Part shown: positions 1-8,427 of the stretch, piece after piece
Layout: every line of letters begins with the position of its first letter
Position numbering within the stretch: the first letter of the stretch is position 1
Source: a virus
Length of the DNA stretch: 23,639 bases
IMG/VR virus record: IMGVR_UViG_3300042905_004379
Coordinates: 1-23,639 of that record
Reading direction: 5' to 3' (one strand)
Notes under the pieces: generated by a model
The model's database searches: none
What the model was told of the DNA's origin: nothing
The model's input: the letters and a program-made list of their open reading frames with translations, nothing else
Position numbers and translations under genes: made by a program

Positions 1-160
1 CCGGTGCCGGTGGAACTTCTCCTCCCGCAGGTGGTGGTGGCGTTAACGCCTCTAACCCCGCTGTTGGGTCTTCAGGAACTTCCGCCTCTTGTTCCATAAT
101 ATACTTGTTGATATTATGATATCTTGCAATTTCTTGTATTAATTTCTTGTCTAAAGCCAT
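1..160 (-). CDS. Hypothetical protein with proline-rich segment, partial (3' end beyond left edge)
   Basis: An open frame starts at the ATG at 160-158 and runs off the left edge, leaving 53 complete codons. The N-terminus begins MALDKKLIQEIARYHNINKY and continues IMEQ, likely an amphipathic helix. An acidic stretch and a proline-rich stretch (TPPPPAGG, then EVPPAP) follow. The start lies 5 nt after the stop of the upstream 74-residue gene, so the two are probably co-transcribed. No function is recognised. The helix ending in IME resembles the short N-terminal tags on other proteins in this window. The proline-rich part is visibly richer in G+C than its neighbours. The frame is clearly coding in style, but only the N-terminus is visible. 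Confidence 0.65.
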   Translation of the reverse strand, partial: MALDKKLIQEIARYHNINKYIMEQEAEVPEDPTAGLEALTPPPPAGGEVPPAP

Positions 161-165
161 TTCGA

Positions 166-390
166 TTATCCGTTTAATAATTGTTTAATTCCTCCTGCCG
201 TTTCAACTCTAACTTTTCTATTAATAGTTGTTTGGTGTCCGGCTCTTTCAATAAGACCATCTCTTTCTCTGATTGTATAACAATCCCCTGTGTCTAAATC
301 ACAAACTTGTTGTGTTCCGTCACCGTTATCTGTTTGAGAAACTCTAGTTGATTTCCCAAGATAGTTGTCTAATGCTGATTTTATGTTCAT
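166..390 (-). CDS. Small hypothetical phage protein (74 aa)
   Basis: This small protein is encoded directly after the giant hub-like gene and just before the left-edge gene. It has two cysteines in a compact central motif (CDLDTGDCYTIRERDGLIER), no membrane segment and no signal peptide. It ends in TAGGIKQLLNG, and the TAGGIK part recurs near the C-terminus of the HAD-like protein at 17001-17831. The ATG at 390 lies 14 nt downstream of a TATTTATA element (405-412) in an A-rich leader with no Shine-Dalgarno, as in the other start regions here. Function is unknown. Its position suggests a late structural or baseplate accessory protein, but that is only context. Confidence 0.65.
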   Translation of the reverse strand: MNIKSALDNYLGKSTRVSQTDNGDGTQQVCDLDTGDCYTIRERDGLIERAGHQTTINRKVRVETAGGIKQLLNG

Positions 391-404
391 AAAATTGTTT
401 TTAT

Positions 405-412
405 TATAAATA
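405..412 (-). promoter_or_regulatory. TATTTATA element upstream of the 74-aa gene
   Basis: The coding strand reads TATTTATA followed by ATAAAAAC, ending 14 nt before the ATG at 390. It lies 10 nt after the stop of the giant upstream gene. It belongs to a family of near-identical elements found in the non-overlapping gaps of this window. It may be a late promoter -10 or a leader element. Confidence 0.4.
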
Positions 413-422
413 TATCGTTATG

Positions 423-3400
423 TTATAAAGTGAAAACGTCACTTACTATAGTTTGAACTAAAACTTCACCACCAATCGGAGATGTATTACCATACGGTTT
501 ATATTGTACTTGTAATCTAAAATTCCCCAATTTATTAATATTAATTAAATTAGTATAATTAGTCGCAACACTTCCACTACCACCATAATTTGCAATTTCA
601 TATGTTTCAGCGTATAAAACTCTATTATTAATAGCTTTTCGTTCGTCAAATGGTTCTTGAGTTGTTAATTGATATGTAATATATCCTCCATCCGGTTTTT
701 TAATATTATAATAACTCCAACCACTTCCTTGTAACTCAGTGGACTCACCTATTTTAACGAAAGCAATTTGTTGAGGTGGGAATGTTGGTAATGTTTGACT
801 AGTTGGAACATTGTCAACAGGAACTTGAGATTGATTTGGTAATGTATACCAAACTCTGAACGGAAATTGTTGTACCACGGGTTGTTCTTGTCCTTTATAC
901 GCTTTAAGAACAAACACAATATCAATCTGTGTTTTACCTTCAATTTTAGGGATATTAGTTATAAAATAAGATTCAACTTCAGTTAAGTTAATATTAAACT
1001 GATTATTTGATACTTGCCCTCCAACACCTATCACACTTTGTGAAATATATTTTCGAGTAACTTTACCGTTAACTTCCTCTAATTCATATACTACATATTT
1101 CATGTCAGGATTAGGTGATAATACCCATCCAGTTTCCTGTGGATTTATCTTAACATTTAATGATTGAGTTTTACTATCGTTCAACTGAACCGCGGTACCA
1201 ATCATAGTAATATTACCCACAGTCTGAGGATTAGTATTTACAGTCTCAGTTTGAGGTGCGTTTGCAGTTTGATTTTGTGGATTTTGATAACCACCCGGTG
1301 ATGCTGCAGATGACGCAGTGATTGATGGGTCAAATGTATAATCATTTGTACTTGTTACGGTACCATTAGGGGTTACAATAACAATCTTACCTTTATTAAC
1401 TACAGTACCCGTTCCAATTATTGGTGTGTTAAACCTTAATGTTGTATTATTAAACACCGTGAATCCTGTTGCAGGAACACTAACTCCATTAACTGTAACT
1501 GAGGTGGCACCATTAAAACTAACTCCATTAACTTGAACTATAGTTCCAGTATTACCTGATAAAGGAGAGAATGATGTAATAGTTGGTGGAGGACATGCTA
1601 ATTGTGAGGTAACCGCTGCAGTATTTGGAACACCATTTGTAGTACCTTCACTCTCAACTTTATTAATTATATTTTTTAAATCCTCAACAATCGCTTTAGT
1701 TGCAACACCGACACTAAGTGCCGAGGTTAACGCTTTATCAAATGTTTCTTTAGTTTCAGTATATTCTTTAGTATGTGAATCATAAGTAGATTCACTAACA
1801 TTTTTAACCGGCCAATAACAAGCATAATACTTAACAAGACCCAACTCTAATACTTGTGGAACTCTTTCCTGTAATCTAGCAGTCATAAACGACACAAATG
1901 TATCAATCGATGCAAAATTAGCAACAGGTGTTGTTCCTTTAGTTGAAGGATTTGGATTAAGATTTACACAAGAATATGTACTAAGGAACGTATCATCAAT
2001 CTGACCGTAATCAACATTTAATGGAGCCGTTGCAAAGTTATTATTCCAACCATTAAACACACCTAATTTACTATTACTATCTTTTTGGAAAGTTCTAAGA
2101 TAAGCAATACAATAAATAATTGTTGCCAACTCAGGGTTATTTGGCATAACTCGTTTAAGAACATCCGCAAATTCTTTTTCAGTCATTTTGGTAAGAACTG
2201 CATTAGTTGCCTGATATTTTTTAGATAAATAAATTGGAAGTACCTGACTTTCACATTCATTTGGAGCACCTTTTGTATTATTTGCAGATTGAACTGTATT
2301 ATTTGTTTTATTAGATTCGGTTGAAGCACTTAATACATTAATTTTATCTTGTTTAATTTTAAGAAGTGATTCAATTTTTGTTAATAAATTTTGATTAATA
2401 CTTTGAATAAAACTATCAATTGCGGGTAAATCGTATACTCCTTGTCTAATTCCTTGAAATGATGTTTGAAACTGTCCCGGTTGGATACTATGTTCAACTT
2501 GTTGTATCATATACGGTCCATTAAACATTGGGACGTGTCTTAAATTAAAATACATTGTTGGTTGTAATAAGGCATTCCCTAAACAGACAACAGAACATTT
2601 GTAACTTCTTTGTTTATAAAGATTATACAAACTTGCATTTTGTGTTGAAACATTTTTACCTGATGCTTGTTCAGATATATTTATCTGTGTTGCAATTGAT
2701 TCTGAAGTTGCAGTACCATTATCCTGAGAAACAGAGAATGAGTAAAACACATTTTGATTTCTTGTCCCAATATCAACTGTAAATCCAACACATTTATTTG
2801 AAACCCCCCAATCTTTTTTACCAACTTGATTTTCAATCAAAGGATTTTCAGAGGCACGACTCATATTAAAACCGTCATCTCTAAACCTAAAATTACCTTT
2901 TGGTAATTCTAAATATTGAGATGGTTTTCCAACATAAAAACAAACCATTTTAGAACTTGATTTTCTGTAATCAACATCTAAAAATGTTCCCCATAAACTA
3001 TTAGCAAACTCTAATGACCCTTCGGCTTTATTTGGTATTGTTGTACCATCAACATCCTGAACATTATAAAAATTAATATATGCCGGTAGATTCATCACAG
3101 TGAAATTATTTTTAATCAATAATCCACTGATGAATGTATAAACACTCATAGTTTCGTTTAAAGATTTTTGACTAAACATACTTCTCATATCAAAAATATC
3201 CAATAAGATAGTATCACCAATATTTCTTGACGCTCTATCTAAGAATAGAATATCTTCAAACAGTGTTTTAGTTTTATAATCCCCTCCAGCAATCCATTTA
3301 TCATTTAGAGCTTTAAATACTTCATAGTTTTCAACTTTACTTTGTTGTCCATCAATTACAGTTTGAATTGTTTTTTCAGGTAATTGTTGTTGGTCCGGTA

Positions 3401-6400
3401 AATCCCTTCTAACACCATCTAAAACAAGATTTAAAAAATTATCTTGTAACACACTTTCGTTGGTTAAATACTGATTAATTTGTGCCTGAAATTGAGCAAC
3501 GGTAGTAGTTGGATTCTTTAATTTTTGAGTAGCATACATTTTAATAATTGGTGCCAATAACACAACATTATCAACTGAGAATAAAATATTATTATCAATA
3601 AAGAAATCTGTAATATATGAACCCGTGCTACTATATCTAACGTTATTTATTGTTGAAAACCCAACTTCAGTTTCAAGGGTAATCCAAGCATTTGGATTTA
3701 ACGATTGAGACTGACTAAGACTTAAAGTACTAGTTCTGGTTGGTAATGTATTTTTAACATATGGTTGGAATTGAATTGGGTCAACAACTTTTTGCACATT
3801 ATTATGTGAAAGATATGAATCAAAAATTCTTCTTCTATAATTTGACGGATTACCATATCTAAATAAAACATCATAATTCATGAAATCTTTAATACCCGCT
3901 TGGAAAACATTATATTGACTACCAATCGCGTTATTAAAATATTCTGAGTCCAAAACATTTTTTCCCGGGGCAGCTATTGTCATTAAATTTCTAAATAATG
4001 ATTGGAAATTTCTAAATGTAGCATTAACTTGAACTACCGATGTTTCAAATTGTGAAACTTCAGCACCTGTTGAACTATTTGTAATAGGTTTACTAAAATT
4101 TAAAAACTCCTGTTCAAACGAATCTAATATTTTTTTCTCAAAAACTGAAAATATTTCTTCAATTTTGGTATAGTTATCCCCATTCAAAAAGTATAATGGA
4201 GATTGTGTTTCACCACTATTAATTAAATTAATGTAAGAATCCGGTTGGGGGTAGGCAATTTGATTACTATCAAAATATCCATAGTTAGGTGCGGACCATA
4301 AAGTTCTAACCGAACCATTATAAACACTAGGGTTTGATGTTAAATCAACTTTTGTAATATCATCAGTTGTTAAATTACTAATACAAGCAATTACAGATTG
4401 ATTTAAAGTATTACCAAACGATGGAACTACAAAATAGTCGGTACCCTTAGTATTATTAACAGGATTACAATTAACCTCAGGATAATAATTACTACTACTA
4501 AGTAAAACCGAATATGTCTTAACGTTTAACTCTTTTCCGTTTTGATTAGCATTTATATTAGATTGTTTAAAGTTGAACAACTTCATTCCTCCATCAACAC
4601 TTTTTTGAATTTCAGCGTTAGTGTAATCATCATACAATTCAAACCCATTATAAAAAACATTAAAATCATTAATCACTTTAGGATAAAATCCAATATTCAT
4701 ATTTGCAGTAATCGATGTCTCTTCTTGTAACGTTATTGAAACAGGGTCACTATTATATTTAAACTGATAGTTTTGAGTATTTGAACTCAAAATAGGACTA
4801 TAATTTGTTGTGTAATCAAAGTTAGTCCAAGCAGTTGTTAAAATATCAACGTTAGATTCTTTGTATTTTTTATAACGATGCCAAATTGAACCATACTTTA
4901 ATATCCAAGCATAAGGCAATTTATGAATCGCACCAAATTTTTTCAAACAAGACGAAATGTAATCTAATTCGTCAACAAAAGTACCCGTATTAGTTTTATA
5001 TCTTTCTCTTAAAGTCGCTAATGGTAATGAATTTAAGAAAAGATAAGCCGATTGAACATATGGATATGGGTCACTTCTTCTATTATTTTGAACACCATTT
5101 ATTATTGAATTAACAAAATAAGGTGTATTCAACATAGAAGTTGTTGTTTTAAATGGTAACTGATTTGTTGGTGTTGTAAAATCACAATACCCCTCAGTTG
5201 CAATAAAATTTTTAGGTTCTCGACTCTTGTAATAATCAACAAACCCATAAGGATTTAATAAATTAAATTGTACCGCAACTAATGACGGATTTTCATTTTG
5301 ATAAAATGAAAAATTTGTAACCGGTCTATTGGTCGTAAAATTATAAACATCATTAAAATTTGAAATAATTTTTCTTGGTTCAAATATTTTTAAAGTTTTC
5401 TTTGTATTGTACACTTCATTACCCACCGATTTATTACTTGAACTTAAATTAGTTAAACACCACGTAGGGTCTGTATAAGGTAATGTATCCACAACCAATG
5501 GTTCATTTGAAGCGTTTGTTAATAATTTCTCAAGTGCTAACGATTTAGTACTTACTTGAGGTATTTTTCCAATGTCAGATGTAGATAAAATACTATATGA
5601 ATTATCCACCAAATTCCTAATATATGGTGTAACAAAGAAATCACGAATGTAATCTTGATACGCCCTACCAGTACCATTATTCGAAATTGTACTTAGAAAC
5701 TCAGGATATGAATTTGCCTTTAAATTATAATTTTTAAGTTTTAATGTTAAGTATGGAGAACTTATTCCAAGTCCTTTTACAATATTATTAACCTCGGCTT
5801 CAACATTTAATTTAATTAACTCATCAATCTGATTAGAATTAGCTCTAACTAACCCTGAATAGTGTGAAGTTAAAAATTGTCTCTCCCAAATTTCATAAAA
5901 GAATTTTACCTCTTCTTTATTAACATAAGGTAATCCGGCTGACGGAAATTCAATTGCATTGATATTAATTCTATTTGTATCTCTTTCATTATCTAATGGT
6001 GGAGGTGCGATTGGTACACTGAATTTTTGAGTAATACCTTTCATATACTCCTCAACAAATTCAACTTCAGGCCATTTGTCAAACAGATACCCTTGAGTTA
6101 AATCAACAACCGTTGGGTCTGCAATATATTTTAATTGGAATCTACCCTTCTTATCTTCCGGTGTTTCAACAAAGAATAAAGGCCATGGGTAAACCGGTTC
6201 TTTAGCGTTTGCTAGTCCTTGATTTGATTCTTGAGCACTTGTAGATATTTCAAAATTTTGTCTTGTTTCAGAACTTTGAGCAGAAGATGGATTGTCCATA
6301 ATTGCTTGTTTTCTAACAGGGTCATATTTAACATTCCAAGCATTTGTATGTACATCATCTAATAAACGAATAAATGCCTCGGCAGATGCCATTACAACAG

Positions 6401-8114
6401 CAATCATATTTCTAACGGTAGGTTTAAACCCTAACCCCGTTGAGGTATCTTCAATTTTTCTCAATAATTCCGCAGAAATTAATGATTCATATTCTGATAA
6501 TTTTTTATTTGCATTAGTTTCAAGTAATGAAATTTGACTATCAAATCTATTATTACCTTCAAATATAAAATAATTAGTATTTACAACTTCCGGTGTTTTT
6601 GTCCCATTAACATCTTTTAACTCAACAACCGGAATACTATTTTGATATATTTGTTCTTTTAGTAATTTAATATCGTCGTCTGTTGGAGTCTGTTTACCTG
6701 TTTGAACCTTAACCGTCTCTTTCCAATTAATAGCACCATCAGCAAGTGGGCTAATAATAAAATTATCATATTTAATTGGGTTTGGGATTGGAGACTCTCC
6801 ATTACTACCTAACGTTGCGTTTTCAGATAAAGCTTTGTTAAATTTAGTAACATAAGTTTTTAATAATTCAATTGCGTCATTTTTCGCTTTTGTCTCTAAT
6901 TTTTTGAAAACGTAAACTCTCTCATTTGTATTATTTAGTATAATTGGTTTTGGGTCAAGATAAGTATTAAACCAAGAAACATTTGCACCTCTAACCGAAG
7001 AAAAATATTGTTTTAAAATTTCTTTATAAGTTCGGATATTTGATAATGGTTCAACTTTGGCTTTAGGAAACGAATTCATTATATTATTCTCAAACGTACT
7101 TAACTTAGTCATTAATTGAAATACCGTTAATTCAGGTAAATCAGGTGCAATTAATCCTTTAGATTTATATTCACTATAAACCTCCGCAATTTTTTGATAA
7201 CCTCTTTCTGAAACTATTTGAGTTGTGATTTCATCACCACTTTGTGAATTATTTTTAGAAATAACACCTTGAGCACTTGATTGAGATTCCGCAGCCTTAT
7301 TAGATTCTTGAGTACCTCCCGGAGTTGTTGAAACATTAAAAGTTTGTCCATACATATGAGGAACTGCCAATAAATGTCCCATTGAGATTTCATTAAGGAC
7401 ATTAAACTTATAACCTTTAAACTTTAAACTAACTTGATAATTTCCACTAAATGTGTTAAATGTTGCGTGAAAAGTTTCTAAATTTAACTGATATCTAATT
7501 GCTTGCCCATAAAACCCTTTTAACGTCAAATAAAATGGTGGATATGGTAAATTAAAAAATGCTGCGTATGGTGAATTATTACCCAATTGAAATAACGCTT
7601 TTCCTTGTACATCTTCTAACGTCATACTAACTGAAGGTACAAAAGATGAATTAGTAGTAACATTAATTGATGTAATTCCTAATAAACCATTATCAAAAAC
7701 ATCTTTTAAATTTGCAGGAGAACTAATAATATAAGGAGTATCACCGTTTTTTGGGACTACTGCCTTTTCCATCATTTGATTATCACCTTTGAATTTTGTC
7801 GTATTTTCACCAGTTAACTCATCATAATAACCCACACCCAAAAATGAATCTTTGGTTGGTTTTAAGAAATTCATCTTAGCAACAGAGATTGTTCTTATTC
7901 TATCCTCCGGACTTCCACCTACCGCAAGTTTAGTTCTTGGAAGAACTTCCGCCTCCAAATTCGCGTACATAACTAAACTCTCATGGTCTATTAATCTTTC
8001 CTGTATTTTACCAGCAGAGTCAATTGTTTTGTTAGGGTCTACAACAATAATATTATTGTAATCAAACTCTACTAATATATCTCCGTTGTTGTCTGCTCTT
8101 AAGTTACCTGCCAT
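423..8114 (-). CDS. Giant baseplate hub-like structural protein with TIG domain (2563 aa)
   Basis: This very large protein is probably a central component of the tail baseplate. Residues about 130-245 form a beta-rich domain (SSPANLKDVF, PYPPFYLTLKGFYGQAIRY, LKFKGYKFNVLNEI) of the sort seen in phage baseplate proteins. Residues about 1835-1900 (LRHVPMFNGPYMIQQVEHSI, then FQTSFQGIRQG) resemble the end of a gp27/gpD-type hub fold. Residues about 2175-2265 form an IPT/TIG immunoglobulin-like domain (PPPTITSFSPLSGNTGTIV). About 300 further beta-rich residues complete the C-terminus. There is no signal peptide or membrane segment. The start ATG overlaps the end of the 107-residue gene by 11 nt, so translation is probably coupled. 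T4 gp27 has about 390 residues, so this protein is greatly expanded, perhaps by fusion of hub and surface modules. The hub assignment is inference; the TIG domain is clear. Confidence 0.65.
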   Translation of the reverse strand: MAGNLRADNNGDILVEFDYNNIIVVDPNKTIDSAGKIQERLIDHESLVMYANLEAEVLPRTKLAVGGSPEDRIRTISVAKMNFLKPTKDSFLGVGYYDELTGENTTKFKGDNQMMEKAVVPKNGDTPYIISSPANLKDVFDNGLLGITSINVTTNSSFVPSVSMTLEDVQGKALFQLGNNSPYAAFFNLPYPPFYLTLKGFYGQAIRYQLNLETFHATFNTFSGNYQVSLKFKGYKFNVLNEISMGHLLAVPHMYGQTFNVSTTPGGTQESNKAAESQSSAQGVISKNNSQSGDEITTQIVSERGYQKIAEVYSEYKSKGLIAPDLPELTVFQLMTKLSTFENNIMNSFPKAKVEPLSNIRTYKEILKQYFSSVRGANVSWFNTYLDPKPIILNNTNERVYVFKKLETKAKNDAIELLKTYVTKFNKALSENATLGSNGESPIPNPIKYDNFIISPLADGAINWKETVKVQTGKQTPTDDDIKLLKEQIYQNSIPVVELKDVNGTKTPEVVNTNYFIFEGNNRFDSQISLLETNANKKLSEYESLISAELLRKIEDTSTGLGFKPTVRNMIAVVMASAEAFIRLLDDVHTNAWNVKYDPVRKQAIMDNPSSAQSSETRQNFEISTSAQESNQGLANAKEPVYPWPLFFVETPEDKKGRFQLKYIADPTVVDLTQGYLFDKWPEVEFVEEYMKGITQKFSVPIAPPPLDNERDTNRININAIEFPSAGLPYVNKEEVKFFYEIWERQFLTSHYSGLVRANSNQIDELIKLNVEAEVNNIVKGLGISSPYLTLKLKNYNLKANSYPEFLSTISNNGTGRAYQDYIRDFFVTPYIRNLVDNSYSILSTSDIGKIPQVSTKSLALEKLLTNASNEPLVVDTLPYTDPTWCLTNLSSSNKSVGNEVYNTKKTLKIFEPRKIISNFNDVYNFTTNRPVTNFSFYQNENPSLVAVQFNLLNPYGFVDYYKSREPKNFIATEGYCDFTTPTNQLPFKTTTSMLNTPYFVNSIINGVQNNRRSDPYPYVQSAYLFLNSLPLATLRERYKTNTGTFVDELDYISSCLKKFGAIHKLPYAWILKYGSIWHRYKKYKESNVDILTTAWTNFDYTTNYSPILSSNTQNYQFKYNSDPVSITLQEETSITANMNIGFYPKVINDFNVFYNGFELYDDYTNAEIQKSVDGGMKLFNFKQSNINANQNGKELNVKTYSVLLSSSNYYPEVNCNPVNNTKGTDYFVVPSFGNTLNQSVIACISNLTTDDITKVDLTSNPSVYNGSVRTLWSAPNYGYFDSNQIAYPQPDSYINLINSGETQSPLYFLNGDNYTKIEEIFSVFEKKILDSFEQEFLNFSKPITNSSTGAEVSQFETSVVQVNATFRNFQSLFRNLMTIAAPGKNVLDSEYFNNAIGSQYNVFQAGIKDFMNYDVLFRYGNPSNYRRRIFDSYLSHNNVQKVVDPIQFQPYVKNTLPTRTSTLSLSQSQSLNPNAWITLETEVGFSTINNVRYSSTGSYITDFFIDNNILFSVDNVVLLAPIIKMYATQKLKNPTTTVAQFQAQINQYLTNESVLQDNFLNLVLDGVRRDLPDQQQLPEKTIQTVIDGQQSKVENYEVFKALNDKWIAGGDYKTKTLFEDILFLDRASRNIGDTILLDIFDMRSMFSQKSLNETMSVYTFISGLLIKNNFTVMNLPAYINFYNVQDVDGTTIPNKAEGSLEFANSLWGTFLDVDYRKSSSKMVCFYVGKPSQYLELPKGNFRFRDDGFNMSRASENPLIENQVGKKDWGVSNKCVGFTVDIGTRNQNVFYSFSVSQDNGTATSESIATQINISEQASGKNVSTQNASLYNLYKQRSYKCSVVCLGNALLQPTMYFNLRHVPMFNGPYMIQQVEHSIQPGQFQTSFQGIRQGVYDLPAIDSFIQSINQNLLTKIESLLKIKQDKINVLSASTESNKTNNTVQSANNTKGAPNECESQVLPIYLSKKYQATNAVLTKMTEKEFADVLKRVMPNNPELATIIYCIAYLRTFQKDSNSKLGVFNGWNNNFATAPLNVDYGQIDDTFLSTYSCVNLNPNPSTKGTTPVANFASIDTFVSFMTARLQERVPQVLELGLVKYYACYWPVKNVSESTYDSHTKEYTETKETFDKALTSALSVGVATKAIVEDLKNIINKVESEGTTNGVPNTAAVTSQLACPPPTITSFSPLSGNTGTIVQVNGVSFNGATSVTVNGVSVPATGFTVFNNTTLRFNTPIIGTGTVVNKGKIVIVTPNGTVTSTNDYTFDPSITASSAASPGGYQNPQNQTANAPQTETVNTNPQTVGNITMIGTAVQLNDSKTQSLNVKINPQETGWVLSPNPDMKYVVYELEEVNGKVTRKYISQSVIGVGGQVSNNQFNINLTEVESYFITNIPKIEGKTQIDIVFVLKAYKGQEQPVVQQFPFRVWYTLPNQSQVPVDNVPTSQTLPTFPPQQIAFVKIGESTELQGSGWSYYNIKKPDGGYITYQLTTQEPFDERKAINNRVLYAETYEIANYGGSGSVATNYTNLININKLGNFRLQVQYKPYGNTSPIGGEVLVQTIVSDVFTL

Positions 8115-8427
8115 AATAATAAAAATGATTTTCTACTGCTCCCTTGTAGTCCTGTAATGAAGGTAGTAATGGAAATGGTATAATCAATACCGCACCATCA
8201 TATATGGTATTTTCTAACCCCCCATATTGAGGATTAGCCTGAAGTATTAACCACCCAAAATATGGTGAGTCATAATAATCCTGAGATACTTTATCCAATC
8301 GACTTCTACCCACTTTATAAATAAATGCCTTATCCGTAGGTTTTTGAGGTAACTGCACGTAAGGTACAACGGTTTGTTCACCGTTAATTAGAAATTCACT
8401 ATACCTATTCCAATATTGAAATGCCAT
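8104..8427 (-). CDS. LysM / gp53-like baseplate protein (107 aa)
   Basis: A short protein with a LysM or tail-protein-X-like core: FIYKVGRSRLDKVSQDYYDS, then FGWLILQANPQYGG, then DGAVLIIPFP. The pattern of a regular repeat, a WLILxxN segment and a final IP strand is shared by LysM domains and by the T4 baseplate wedge protein gp53 (compare its WLILLTNK). It probably acts as a small connector in the baseplate. The ATG overlaps the stop of the 1684-residue gene by one base (TAATG), and its own stop overlaps the next start by 11 nt, so all three baseplate genes look translationally coupled. At 107 residues it is shorter than T4 gp53 (about 196). Family placement is good; the exact wedge or hub position is uncertain. 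Confidence 0.7.
   Translation of the reverse strand: MAFQYWNRYSEFLINGEQTVVPYVQLPQKPTDKAFIYKVGRSRLDKVSQDYYDSPYFGWLILQANPQYGGLENTIYDGAVLIIPFPLLPSLQDYKGAVENHFYYYGR

Noticed and set aside
191-197. AGGAGG near the end of the 74-residue gene as a Shine-Dalgarno for the left-edge gene
   Set aside because: It lies about 30 nt before the next ATG, too far for ribosome binding, and other genes here have no Shine-Dalgarno. It encodes Gly-Gly in a peptide shared with another protein.
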